Below are positions 1-12,900 of a DNA stretch of 64,000 nucleotides, in pieces. Each line of letters starts with the position of its first letter. Position 1 is the stretch's first letter. Under the pieces are notes generated by a model. It had not been told where the DNA came from. It made no database searches and saw nothing but the letters and a program-made list of their open reading frames with translations. The position numbers and the translations under genes are program-made. The stretch covers positions 9,796,501-9,860,500 of the forward strand of contig NC_135355.1 in the NCBI RefSeq assembly GCF_051622035.1, written 5' to 3'. Source of the stretch: Arctopsyche grandis (taxonomy: Eukaryota; Arthropoda; Insecta; Trichoptera; Hydropsychidae).

Positions 1-1035
1 ACTCACCACTTAAATTGTTGATAATTTCACCATATTCTACAAATTTATTTTCTGTTATCTTCAGCAATTTCATGGTTGAAAAGTGGTCTACCCGTTTAAT
101 AAATAAATGGTGATGAAACAGTCGATAGTTTTAATTTAAATCCATTCAAACTTTTCACCATATCATGGACATATAAATTTTCCCCTTGGAACACTGTGTT
201 GAAAGTATTTAAATGTGTCCCGATGTCCAAAGTAAATTCAAAATCACACAGCCAGTCATTATCAGTTAATTCGGAAAAGTCGATAATTTTTTTTTCATTT
301 TTAAAAATAGAACGATTTCTTCTTTTGTATCCCATACTCGCCGAAGTATCTTTCCTAGTCTAAGCCATCGAATATGATTATGATAAATAATATCTGTGAA
401 CTCAGATTTAATATCTTGAAGAAAAGCAATGAATTGTCTGTGTTTCAAGCCACTCGATCGTATTAAATTTACACGTTTAATAATATAAGATGTCACATGT
501 TCAACTTTTAACACATTTTTGTACAATACTTGTTGATGTATAATACAATGAATTATAATTAAAATGTAATCAAGACAATTTTCGCAAATTTTATCCTGGA
601 TTTTCTTTAATGGTCAAACCTTGTGCTCCGTCAGTTGTTATGCTTACCAATTTGTTCCATTGTAAATTATATTTTTTTAAGCAATTAACAATTTTTTTCA
701 AAAATATCAGCTCCTGTTGTTTGATCTTTAAGTGATTCCAATGACAAAAGCTCTTCAATAATTTCAAATTTAGAGTTACATCCGCGTATGAAAATTAATA
801 AGTGTGCGGTATCTTTTCGATCATTACTTTCGTCGAGAGCTATCAAGTACCATGTGATCGATTCTAATATTGATGATAATTGCTCATTACAGTTCTATGT
901 AGTTTGGCCCAAATTCGAATTGTATCTTATGTCAGAAATAATAAAACATTTAACAAATCGACAAATTTTCAGATCAGAAAAAAGTAAACAATTTTTGAAT
1001 TTCGCTCGCGGGCCGCAGTTTGCCCAGGCCTGATC
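1..1035 (-). pseudogene. Degenerate hAT-family transposase (GTF2IRD2/ZBED-like), runs off the left edge
   Basis: Read on the minus strand, several frames join into one decayed hAT transposase catalytic region. About 870-600 reads as a stretch containing IALDES, TAHLLIFIRG and TTDGA. Positions 526-266 carry LRSSGLKHRQF and IRWLRLGKILRRVW. Positions 335-96 carry NDWLCDFEFTLDIGTHLN and LNTVFQGENLYVHDMV. The last bases read HFSTMK. This order matches domesticated and mobile hAT proteins of the GTF2I-repeat/ZBED type, where the DDE-like core surrounds a helical insertion. Frames shift near 70-100, 300-340 and 540-600, and stops interrupt the rest, so it is not functional. The C-terminal dimerisation part would lie outside the window to the left. 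The family call rests on motif order only. Confidence 0.72.
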
Positions 1036-1776
1036 TATACAATAATTATACGTCTCACGATCGTAGCCAGGATTTCTTTTTGAGGAGGGTTCAAACACGG
1101 GCACACCCCAACCCTCCCCTCCTGAAAGTATTTTATTTTAAAAGAAAAATTTTAGAAGCTTTTTTCATTCATATTAGCAATATAAATATTAGGTACATAT
1201 CCTTTGACACATTTAAAAGAAATATTTATCCAGATAATCCACCAGAACTGCGACTGGAATATCAAGTTGAATAGAATTATCGATTTTTCGTTATTTTTAT
1301 GAGTTTTTCGGACCAAATTATGAAATAAATTTTGTTATTTTTTCGAAGAAAAATTTATTCTGTGGCAATTTACGCACAAATGCGATTTTCTTGTTTATTC
1401 AATGAAGTAAATAAAATATGTGTGTAGCAAATAATTCATTCATGATCGCGTGATATATCTTGATATAATTCCTATAATTATTTATATTTTTTTAATTTAC
1501 GTAATATTACAAATAACATTAATATACATAATCATAATAGAATTGAGCTTAAACCTTGAATATTTATTATACAATTGGCCAGCTTTTTATTTACGTCTTC
1601 ATTTTTATTGAGATATACATACGTATTATAATAATATACGTTATATAAACACATAATAGATAATATGTATGCTAAATTTTAAGGATAAGTCTAAAATGAA
1701 ATAAATGTCCATATGTAAAACACAAACAGCCGATAAATAAATTAAAACAAACCATTGCGCTTTTCAAGAAGCATTT
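1036..1776. other. AT-rich spacer with no gene seen
   Basis: About 740 bases downstream of the Pvf 3' end and upstream (in minus-strand terms) of the hAT relic. It is very AT-rich with simple A/T runs. I see no coding signature, no tRNA and no clear repeat boundary. Confidence 0.5.
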
Positions 1777-1782
1777 TTTATT
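1777..1782 (-). terminator. Likely poly(A) signal of Pvf
   Basis: TTTATT on the plus strand is AATAAA on the minus strand, about 200 bases beyond the Pvf stop codon. Further A/T-rich AATAAA-like words follow at 1783-1800, so the exact cleavage site is uncertain. Confidence 0.4.
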
Positions 1783-1980
1783 TAATAATAAATAAATATT
1801 ATAATTATTTTTAATAACAGATATTCTTTGCTATCCATATTCATAGTTTTTGTGTAACATTCTTTAAATTAAATTGTTAAATCTACAAATACAAAAAAAA
1901 AATCACAATACATGGCACGGTGTACTTATGATTTCACAAAATACATTCAAATAAATCGCTCAAAATACATTCAAAAAATA

Positions 1981-4900
1981 TTATCGCCTTTTACAACTGC
2001 AACTTTGGTCATCAAAATATGTGCCAGTACTGCACTCGGAAAGTTCAATACATTCGCAAGAGCAGGTGGAAGAGTTCCAATAGCGATCATTCTGATTCGA
2101 ACACCGTAACTCAGCTTGAATATCTCGGCAAACGCATCTGCATTCATTGGCATTATAAACTTGATGACCTTTACAATCCTGCAACCGCAAATAAAATTGA
2201 AACATACACAAATCAAACATTTATTTCATATGCAATATCTAGAGATTTTCTTTTGAAACTATTTTCCACCGAATATCTGAACCAACGTGGTTTGAAAATT
2301 TGCTAAAATACAGTTCATGTGCATATGTATTTATATAATAGAAGCATTAGCAACTATTAAAGCAGCAGTGAAAAATAATATTTATACATATATCTTTTAT
2401 CCCACAAAGACGTATGTATTCTACAAATATATAATAAAACGGTTAAACGAAAAACTGGTCACACCCAAAAATTAAGAATTGCTCGAATTTTTGGGTGTGA
2501 CCAGTTTTTTCATGACCAATTTTCGGGTGTGACCAGTTTTAGGGTGTGACCAGTTTTCTCGTGACCAGTTTTGGCGTGACGGATGATCACGAGTGACCGA
2601 TCTAGAGCGACCAGTTGTCCAGTGACCGGTTCACATTTGACTAGTAATCACCGAACCATATTATACATACATATGTACATAGCCAGGCGTCCCGATTAAT
2701 CGGGATTGTCACCGGTTTTAAGCCTCGTGTCCCAGTGTCACGAACGAACCTTTCGGGACGCACAAAAGTCCCAGTTTTCAAATTTTTCTACTATGCATAC
2801 TTTTTAAACAATTTTAAAGGAACAAATTGATGGATTAAATAAAGAAGCAGCAAAGTTTTATAAAACATTGACAGATTATTTGAAACAATAGACAATACCA
2901 TGTCTTTTCCTGGATGAGCTTGGAAAAAATACCAGAATGGCTAGATATTCCAAAAACGGTTGAATATTTCAATACGAAAAATATTATAACAAATGACACA
3001 TATTTATTTGTTCAATTTGTTTCATTAAAAATATATTAATAAAAATAATTACAATCTTCAAATTGGAATGGAAAAATAGCTGTAAAAAAATGGGTAGTTA
3101 TATTTTCGCAAATAAAAATGGAATTTCCCGAACAATATAAAGAATTATATCGCATGTGCGAGTATATTTTCTCCATACCAGGGCATAACGGTAACGTGGA
3201 GGGAATATTCTCGTTAGTGGAGATTCAATGGACTGACGACAGAAATAGACTTTCTATAGATATGTACATATGTAGTTAAAAGTATTCTACAGTGCATTCA
3301 AAACTGTGATTTCTATTATTGCCAAATGTATGATTATGTATTTAAAAATAAAGTAGTCTTGCAGAAGGCCAAATCTAATGAAAAATATACAAATTGATAT
3401 TTAAAATTGTTTATTTTTGACTGTTCTTGTTCCAATCAATGTTAAAATTTGCTGATTTTATTTTCTTATTTAGTATAAATTAAAAATAATTAAGTAGAAG
3501 CTACGTGCCAGCCCAAGAAAAATAGAAGTGGTCTAAGAATATTGTTTATTTTTTTCGTGTGGGGGGTTCCGGTTTGATTTGGAAGAAATCTGGCAACCCT
3601 ATATATACGAGTACATAAAAATATATAAATATAAGTACTAGGTATATTGATGGAGATTTTTGACGAGGGAATGCGCCATCATAAGATAAAAACACTGCAC
3701 ATACAGTATAGTATAACAAAATAAATAGAATATATAATATTTAATGTAAGCATTTGTATATTAATTACACACCTTTTCCTTGATGGTACAATCACATTTG
3801 CATTTCAAATGTTCCTCCAGGGTAACATTGATGAACTTTTTGTAATGTGGCGAATTGCCATTCTGAGTTAACTCATAAATCTGTAAAACAAATACCAAAC
3901 CAATAAAATAAACTATTTGGGATTGTAAAACGTTTTTCTTTTTCGGAAAATAATTTTACTCTAAATTGTTTTCGTCCTATGTCTGTGGGTTCGCAAGAAA
4001 GCAATGCGTTATTGCAGCACCCTCCACATCGTAAAACTCTTGTACAAGATGGTAAATGAAAAACGCCACTATTCTCGGTACCTTCAGGAAAAAGAGGCAC
4101 CACTGTCAATTCTGGCATACAATTTGCTGATTTTGCAAAGGGAAGAACACCTGGAAATTAATAATTAACTGCTGGTTTTTCACACATTTTGCAACATATT
4201 AAATTTTTGTTTTTTCAATATTTACCTGAACGTCCCTTTGTTTCAAAACCAAAACGAGCTTAAACAAAAAAAATATATAAAATTACTTTTTATTGATTAA
4301 AATAATTGTATTATGTACGTATAAAACTCTTATAAACTCATATTTATACTGAAAGTTTTTGTCAACAAAACATACTATTATGAATATTATTTATAAAAAA
4401 AGTTAAGCTAAATTTGTTTATATGAAAATTTACAATCAAAGCCTTATTTTAAAAAATATTGATTGAACACATTTTTAAGTAAATTATTTAAGTACATAAA
4501 TATGTACATATATAGACGATTCATAAGAAAATACTTGTAAACAAACATTTTGACCAGTGCTGTGTCCTTTGTGGGCAGGACATATTGATAATGGGCCATA
4601 TTGATAGCATATTATATGTATAAATTAAATAATGTCCACAGGCTACCGGAAATATAACAAACAACATTTTCTTGTTCCACTATCAACCTAAAGAGGTACC
4701 TGGTAAATTCTTTTTTTTTTTAAATAGTCAGAAGGAGAATTTTGGTTCTAACGGTTATTTGATACTAATAATTAAAATCAATACATCACTCCTTCTTGTT
4801 TAAAAGAATAATGTTATTTTTATTAATTATAATAATTCAATGAAAAATACAAAGCAGTTGCTTAGTTCGGCCCGCTAAATTCCCATTTTATTCATCCGAC

Positions 4901-6896
4901 TCCCCCTTAGCTATTATAATAATAATAGATGACGTTTTGTGATAATGCGAAAATTCTAACTCGGGATTTTGACGGATTCGAACTCAGAATCGATCACTGA
5001 TCACGTTTTCATGATCTAGAAAAAATTTCTGTGTCTGTATCAGTGTATTTTGGGGATTTTTTGAACACCGTTAGTCCTATCGAACTGAAACTTAATTCTT
5101 ATCGATACGACGTAAATTTTTTTTTTAATTTTTAGTTGACTGGAAATGGTACCTCCCCTTATATGTATGTACATACATATGTAGGTGTCCTCTTTTTTTA
5201 AAGTTTTTGAATTCAATTATCTTCCAAACCGCTAACCGAATCAGTATATCAATTTTATACCGTAATATAATGTAATATAATGTAATATTACCTGAACCGG
5301 AAGTAGTACTTCTACTCTAGAGAATCGAGGTTTTTTATGTTTTTCTCAGAAACCTTTTGGTGTATTGAACTGAAATTTCATATCTAGAAGTTTAAGCTTA
5401 ATACCAAGTTAAGTATAAAATTTTGTAAGCATCCGTCAACCGGAAGTGGCAGTTTACTCTTGTTCGATTTTTCTTCCACTATTTTTTTCAACCCCTTAAA
5501 CATGTGTGCTCTTCACGAAATTCATGTACATATTATTCTTGTATCAATGTGATGAAAATAAAAAAAAAATCACTATCTAATATATGTATAATTTCGAAAA
5601 AGACTTAATAAACCGGAAGTGGGATTTTTTCTTAAAACAGTATTTCATTGTTTTATTTTGACCTTTTAAATTATTTTTATTTTCTTGATATTTAATGTGT
5701 ATAATAATTATAGTGATTTTAAGTAAAAAAAATTTGAACAAAATACGAAAATTTTTCCTTGTGTAAGTTTCCCTACATTTGCGCTCAATTTGTATCGGAA
5801 ACGCTCCCATAACCGGTATACGTGAACGTATACATATGTATGTTTAATTATCGAATTTTGTTTTGTGAACTTCTTATATTCCTCAAATACATAGATAAAG
5901 TCATGGGTTGGTCACATCCGAATTCTTTTATTTCTATTTATAAAATCTATTATTTATATTTGTAAAATCATAATACATATGTACATATGTATGTATATTT
6001 AGTACACTGTTTCCATGTCACGATGGCGTATTTTAATAATTCTATTCTGCGAATTCGCGTTCATTGGGAGCATAATTAGTCAATAGTAATTAATGATAAT
6101 TCATTAATTAATTATTGTATGTATTGTAAATATCAAATTATCCTATATAATTATGTAGACTTTTTGAAGAAATATAATACTCCCTTTTTACTATGTAGAA
6201 TAAATTGTGACACAAAATAGGCTTTCATGAGATAAAATAAGTTTAAGCAATAATTAATAAAATTTCCCAATGCGCATTTCATTGAAATAAGTTATCAGAT
6301 TAAACCATAGTTTCCACTCATTAGATGTGTCCACCGAGACATCTATTATCCATTACCTTTTTTTAATACTTTAAATGGTTTTAAGCAATAGCAATATAAA
6401 CATACCTCCAACTATGAAAGGATTGTCATTGATAGCATTATAGTAATCATTTTTATTATCCAAATGTCTATTTAAAAAATCATCTATGTTGTCAACGTCA
6501 TTGAAACTTTTGGCCATTTCCAAAGACATCTGAAAAAATAAATAAATAAAATTAGAATTTTATATAAAATTATTACTACCTTAAACAAAACAAAATAGCA
6601 TGCCCATTTAAAATTTGAAACTCATCATTCCTTTGAAAAGTATATTAAATACGTATTGGTAAATTCTATTGGGAACTTAACTCAAAAGAGTATTTATGCA
6701 ATAGAAGGAAAAATATACATACATCAATACAACTTATTTTCTTAGAATATAAAATATCTCTTATTTAATGCAATGCATATTCACATGAGGAAAATATCAA
6801 AAGTATTTCGACCGGTTTTTCAACTGATTTGAATTAAGTTGGTCAAGTAGGGTTTAAAAATCTCCTCTGACATTGGAATTCTCGCCAAAAAAAAAA

Positions 6897-6974
<78 letters not shown>

Positions 6975-9900
6975 GGCCGCAAGTTTTCATTGTATCCAAA
7001 TCGAATCAAATATTGTGATCCCACAACTTTATCTATGTACATATATAAAGAATATAAGAGGTATAAAAACAAAATTCGAAAATGAAACAAACATACATAC
7101 ATACACGTTCAAACGTTCATTTTCAATAAAAATTACACAAGACAAAAGTTCTACTTCCGGCTATCGGATTTTGTTTAATTTTTTTAATACTTAACATCAC
7201 TATAAATATTATAAACACAAAATATCAAGAAGAAAAAATTAAAAAGTCAAAATGATGAAATATTGTTGTAAAAAAATTACTACATCCGGTATACGAATTC
7301 TAACCAAAACTTTATCAACTCTAAGTTAGTACATAAAAAATACAAATATAAATTTTCAGCTTGATACGTTCAGTGAAAATAGAATATATGTAAGTGTTTA
7401 GTAAATATGTAGTCTTGTGCGATCTGAAATAAATTTTCACCTCTATACGTTCAGTACTGTGGAAAAAATCGTGGGGTCACAAACACGTTTGACATTTCTA
7501 ATAGGAAAAAATCCACTTCACATACAAACAGTAAAAGATTTCTGAGAAAAACATAAAAAGCCTCGATTCTCTGGAATAAAACTACTACTTCCGGTTGAGG
7601 TAAAAATATTTGTGTATCCGTTGAGCGGTTTGGGAGATAATTGAATTCAAAAACTTTAAAAAAAGAGGACACCTATAAGGAGAGGTACCATTTCCAGTCA
7701 ACTTAAAAATTTGAAAAAAATTGACGTCGTATCGATAAGCATTTCTGAAACTGATTTCAGAAATGCTTAAAAACCAAATTTCAGTTCAATAGGTGTTCAA
7801 AAAATCCCTAAAATTCACAGACACATACTAGCACAAATACATTTTTTCTAGATCGATCATGTCTGAGTTGGAGTCAGTCAGAGTTCGAATTTTCGCATGA
7901 TCACAAAAATTTTTCAATTGTTACTACGTACATATGTATGTAAATAAAGTAAATAGTTTCGTTCAACTTCGATTAAACTTTCTGAAGAAAGACATCCTAT
8001 TTAATACACATTTGCATTATTTAATATTTCAAGAAAGCTATCTATGTTATAAAATATTTTTCAAAAATCAAACTACTAACTTTACTGTACTAACTTTGCT
8101 TTACTGTACTAATTTTGCGGAAAAAGTTTTGAGGAAAGATTATTCCGCACATAATTTTTACCTATTCAATTATCAATATGTATGTATGTATGTATTATAC
8201 ATATATAATATGTACAGGATTTTCCTTTTAAATACTTCACGTTTTGATATCTAAACATTTTTGACAGCCAAAAGTTTCATTGTACTGTGACATATGTACA
8301 TACATATTGTATGTATGCACATATTATATGTACATATATAAGAATAAACATACGGTGCATGTTTTTACAAGGTTTACATTAGATTTACTTCGCTAATTTG
8401 AAATTTTTATGTTTTTAAGATTCTTAAAAATGTTTTTCTGAAATCTTTCCAAGAGTTTAATTAAATACGATACCGTTAATTTTCTAATAAAAACATAAAA
8501 AAACTAAAAAACGATTCTCTAGAGTAAAAGTACTACTTCCGGTTCAGGTAAAAATATTCAATATAAAATTTATAATTTCTATTACATGGAAAAAATTTCA
8601 ATCTGATTCGGTTAGCGGTTTGGTAACTATACTCATATGGTTAAATCAAATAATCGTAACAGCAGAAGGAATACCAATTAACGGTCAAATGTATAAGGAA
8701 ACAGCCAAGTTTTCCCATGGGAAATTAGGATTAGTAGACAACTTTAATGCTTTGTCTGGCTGATTGACTAGACTTTCTTTATATTTTGGCAGCAGTAGTA
8801 CTAACTATAGGTACTAACGGCCACATATCTGCTTAGCTATAAGCGCTTTTATTAATAAATAATGAGTAATAAAATTATGAAACAAAAATTTGTGTTGTAA
8901 ATATGATATTATATTCGAAAGCAAGTCAAAATTTGATGATTCGGATTATCCATGTTTTTCAATTATCCGTGCCCTTCCTCCCCAGCATTAGCCCGGATAA
9001 TCGAGAGTATACTATTAAGAAGAATATATTTATTAGATATGACGTGTAGTAAGCTAGTAAGACATTGAGGTTTTTAGTAGAGTCAATCTCTCAATAACAT
9101 CTAACAACATGTAATAAAATTATAATATAATATTATTCATTTTAGTAGAAAGTCACTACATATATAAATATGTATACTACTATTTCAGACACTACTATTT
9201 ATTGTATACTATTATTTTATACTACTATTTCAGACATTTGAAAAATAATCGAATGTGAAATATACGAAATGGGTAAAGAACCCATATTGCCGTTACTCAT
9301 TATCCAGGATATTCCAATAATTTATTAACTTCCCGGTGGATATCCTTTTTGTACCGAATTTGACCGCAGTACGTACGTTAATATGTATGTACATACTACA
9401 TACATATATGACCGCAAGCGCATATTTAGATATTTTACGTGTTGTAAAAACAATTTAGACTTTTATAAATAATTAAATTGTCACTTTGAACACGGACGAT
9501 GAGCTGGATGTGTGCACAAATATGTACCATTATGATATGGCAATGTTTAACTTGAACAATCATTGCAAATCAGTATTTCTGGTTGTTAAACACGTTTTTC
9601 CTCCGACAAAAACCATCGTAATTGCGGTTTTATAGATAAAATTGTACATATGTACATATTATATATCCACGGCTGACACTTCTTATTTACTTTACTTTAT
9701 TTTTTTACATTAATATTTTTATGTATTTATTTAAAAATTCTTGGGAGAGGCGGAATTACCGATGGGCCGAGGGTTTAGAAATTAATAACAACAAAAATAA
9801 TATATAAAACAAAAATCAAAATTAAGATTTAAAAAATAATAATAATAAAAAAAGAAAATACAATAAGAATTGAGCAAAAAAAAACTACAAAAACCCACTG

Positions 9901-12900
9901 GGTTTTAAGAAATTACCAAGTTTATATGGTATATAAACAAATGCCCTGCACTCCGTTAAAGACGTTAGTGTTTTAAGTAAAGTAGATATATGTAAGTAGC
10001 GATCACAGATTAGTCCGTGCCAAGATGGCCATTAATATAAATTGCGAACGTAGGAAATTAATAAAAGGATGCAGTAACTCTCCAGATTTCGCTCAACTAA
10101 GGTCTAGGAAAAAGGAATTCGAACTCGAACTTGGAAATCGATACGGGAAATTAAACCCAGAAGCAGACATCGAGGAATTGAACAATGTAATTAGTTCGGT
10201 TCTAACCTCAACAGGTAAGAAATTAGTTGGACTCAGGAAACAGATTAAGCTTAGCAAAATTTCAGAGGAAACCAAAAATCTAATTAAGCATAAAAGGAAG
10301 TTAGATAGGGATAATAATAAGCAAGAATACAATCTAGTAAATAAGGAAATTAAGAAGAGAATAGTCAGGGATGTCAGGGATTTTAACAGCAAGCTAATAG
10401 AAAATACCATTAAGAATAACCGTAGCCTGAAAAAGTGCAAACAAGATCTTTTCTTAGGCATAGACCAAATGATCGCAATCAGATCAGAGAGCGGAGTAAT
10501 AATTAGGAATAGAGAAGAGATCATAGACAGAGTTTATACGTTCTATGCAAAACTTTACGAGAACAACAACGGTCAATTTCCCGTTCCGGAATCGACACAC
10601 GGCCAAAGGGTTCCTGCAGTATTGCCTAGCGAAGTAGAGGCCGCGCTAAAAACTGCAAAGAACGGTAAAACCCCAGGGGAAGATAATATTCCCATTGACT
10701 TACTAAAATGTGGCGGCCCCCCCCTAATTAATATCTTAGCTAGGCTTTTCAGCAAATGCATCCAGAACCAAGCTATACCAGAAGGATGGAATAACGCAAC
10801 TATCATTTTAATACACAAAAAAGGCGACAAAAGCGATATCAAGAACTACCAACCCATTAGTTTACTTTCAGCGGTCTACAAGCTCTTCACGAAGGTTATT
10901 ACAGAAAGGCTGAAGAATATCCTCGACGAGAACCAACCTATAGAGCAGGCAGGGTTTAGGGCAAATTTCAGCACAATGGACCACCTCCAAGTAGTTGGCG
11001 AACTAATCGAGCGCGCCAACGAATATCAACGGCCATTGTGCCTAGGTTTCGTCGATTATGAGAAAGCCTTCGATACAGTTAGTCATAATGCAGTACTTAA
11101 CGCTCTACAAACACAGGGAGTGCCGGAACCCTATGTGGGACTGTTAGCTGCAATATATAAGAATGCCACAGCTTCGGTTAAAATTTTTTCAGGTATAGAT
11201 AGATTTAACATAGGAAAATGAGTAAGACAAGGAGATACAATCTCGCCCAAGTTATTCAATGCGGTGCTTGCGGGAGTTTTCAGGAACTTGGATTGGGATA
11301 CAGCCGGAGTAAGCATCAATGGTCGCTTCATTCACCTTCGGTTCGCAGACGATATAGTTTTAGTAGCTCGTGATTCAGCTGACCTACTTATCAGACTAAC
11401 ACAGCTGGACAGAGAAAGAAGAAAAGTAGGATTAAAAATTAACGTAGATAAGACCAAACTAATGTTCAATAGTTATTGCATGCCTGATAGCATCCCCTTA
11501 GATGATAAACCAGTAGAAGTAGTAAATAATTATTTATATTTAGGTCAAATAATTGACATGTCTGGTAGTAAAGATGAAGAGATAAAGAGACGTATGAAAT
11601 TAGGATGGAGTGCATTTGGACGGATGAATGCTGATTTTAAATCAAAAATGCCACTCTGCCTGAAGAAATGGATCTTTGATCAATGCGTTTTGCCAGTGAT
11701 GACGTATGGATGTAAAACTTGGACACTGAACGCCAAGATGCTAAATAAAATCCAATGCACTCAAAGAAGTATGGAACGCTGTATGCTTGGCATAACGAGG
11801 AAAGACAGAAAGCGGAACACGTGGGTGAGAAATATGACAAGGGTAGTGGACATAGTGGATAGAGTGAAGAGATTGAAATGGCAATGGGCGGGTCACGTAG
11901 CTAGGAGGATGGACGAAAGGTGGACAAAAGAAGTGCTTAAATGGTACCCGAGAGAAGGCAAAAGAGTAAAAGGAAGACCGCAAGGAAGATGGGTGAACGA
12001 AATTAGGAAAATGTGCGGAATGAGATGGATGAGTGTTGCGCAAAACAGAGACGAGTGGAAGCGTGTTGGAGAGGCCTTCATCCAGCAGTGGATGGCGAAT
12101 GGCTGTAAATGATGATGATGATGATGATATTTTATTTAGAAAGTGAAAAAATCGCCACATAATTATTTGACCCGGAGATTTTTCTTTTATGTAAAACCGG
12201 AACCCGGATATTGCTAGTAATACCTAGAGTACGGACCCAAAGCGCGTCGCTCATTGTTCAATTGTTGTAAATGCTTTGTAAAAAAAGGTTCGGCAAACCT
12301 TTAACAATGCATTTACAACATTTGAACATTGAACGGCGCGCTCTGGGTCCGGGCTTTAGTAATAACCGTGCCTATACCGTGTAACCAGACAAAACGACTT
12401 TAATAGTAAGAAGTTCTTACTAAGAACACACTAAATGGCATAGACGTGCTCATGGTTTCTAACTGTGATGGGCGTATCTTCATGTCATTATTAATTTGTA
12501 CGATGCTAATTTTTCGACCAGTTTCTCTTATATTTCTTCAAATATGGGAATCACTATCAAACCTAAGTCAATACAAGTCAATACATAAAATATCACTGCA
12601 AACACAGGGGGTGAGATTTGCCAGGGATAGTATAGTTTAGGCTCTTTTTACGTGTGCTAAACTATCAAAACTCTGTGTGACTGCATCTCTTGTATTAAGA
12701 CCAATTGAACGGGAAAAACTTGAGGTCATTTGATGATGAACTCTTTAACAACGATGATTCCACGCCTCGAATTATTGTGCCAACCATTAATTTCTGAAAT
12801 TATGAATGAAGGATAATGACAGTCATTTAACGGTAGTGGTTTTTTTATCGATGCTTAAATGCTACATTTGAGATTCGTTCAAAACAGGTTACAGAAAAAT

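Noticed and set aside
2019-2306. Plus-strand open frame opposite Pvf exon 6
   Set aside because: Antisense shadow of the Cys-rich exon.
6854-7102. Open frames on both strands encoding long Ile-Tyr repeats (also at 49474-50054)
   Set aside because: They are translations of (TA)n microsatellites and carry no protein signal beyond the repeat.
10093-10842. Minus-strand open frames inside the LINE (also 11131-11331 and 11637-12160)
   Set aside because: Shadows of the reverse transcriptase frame on the other strand.
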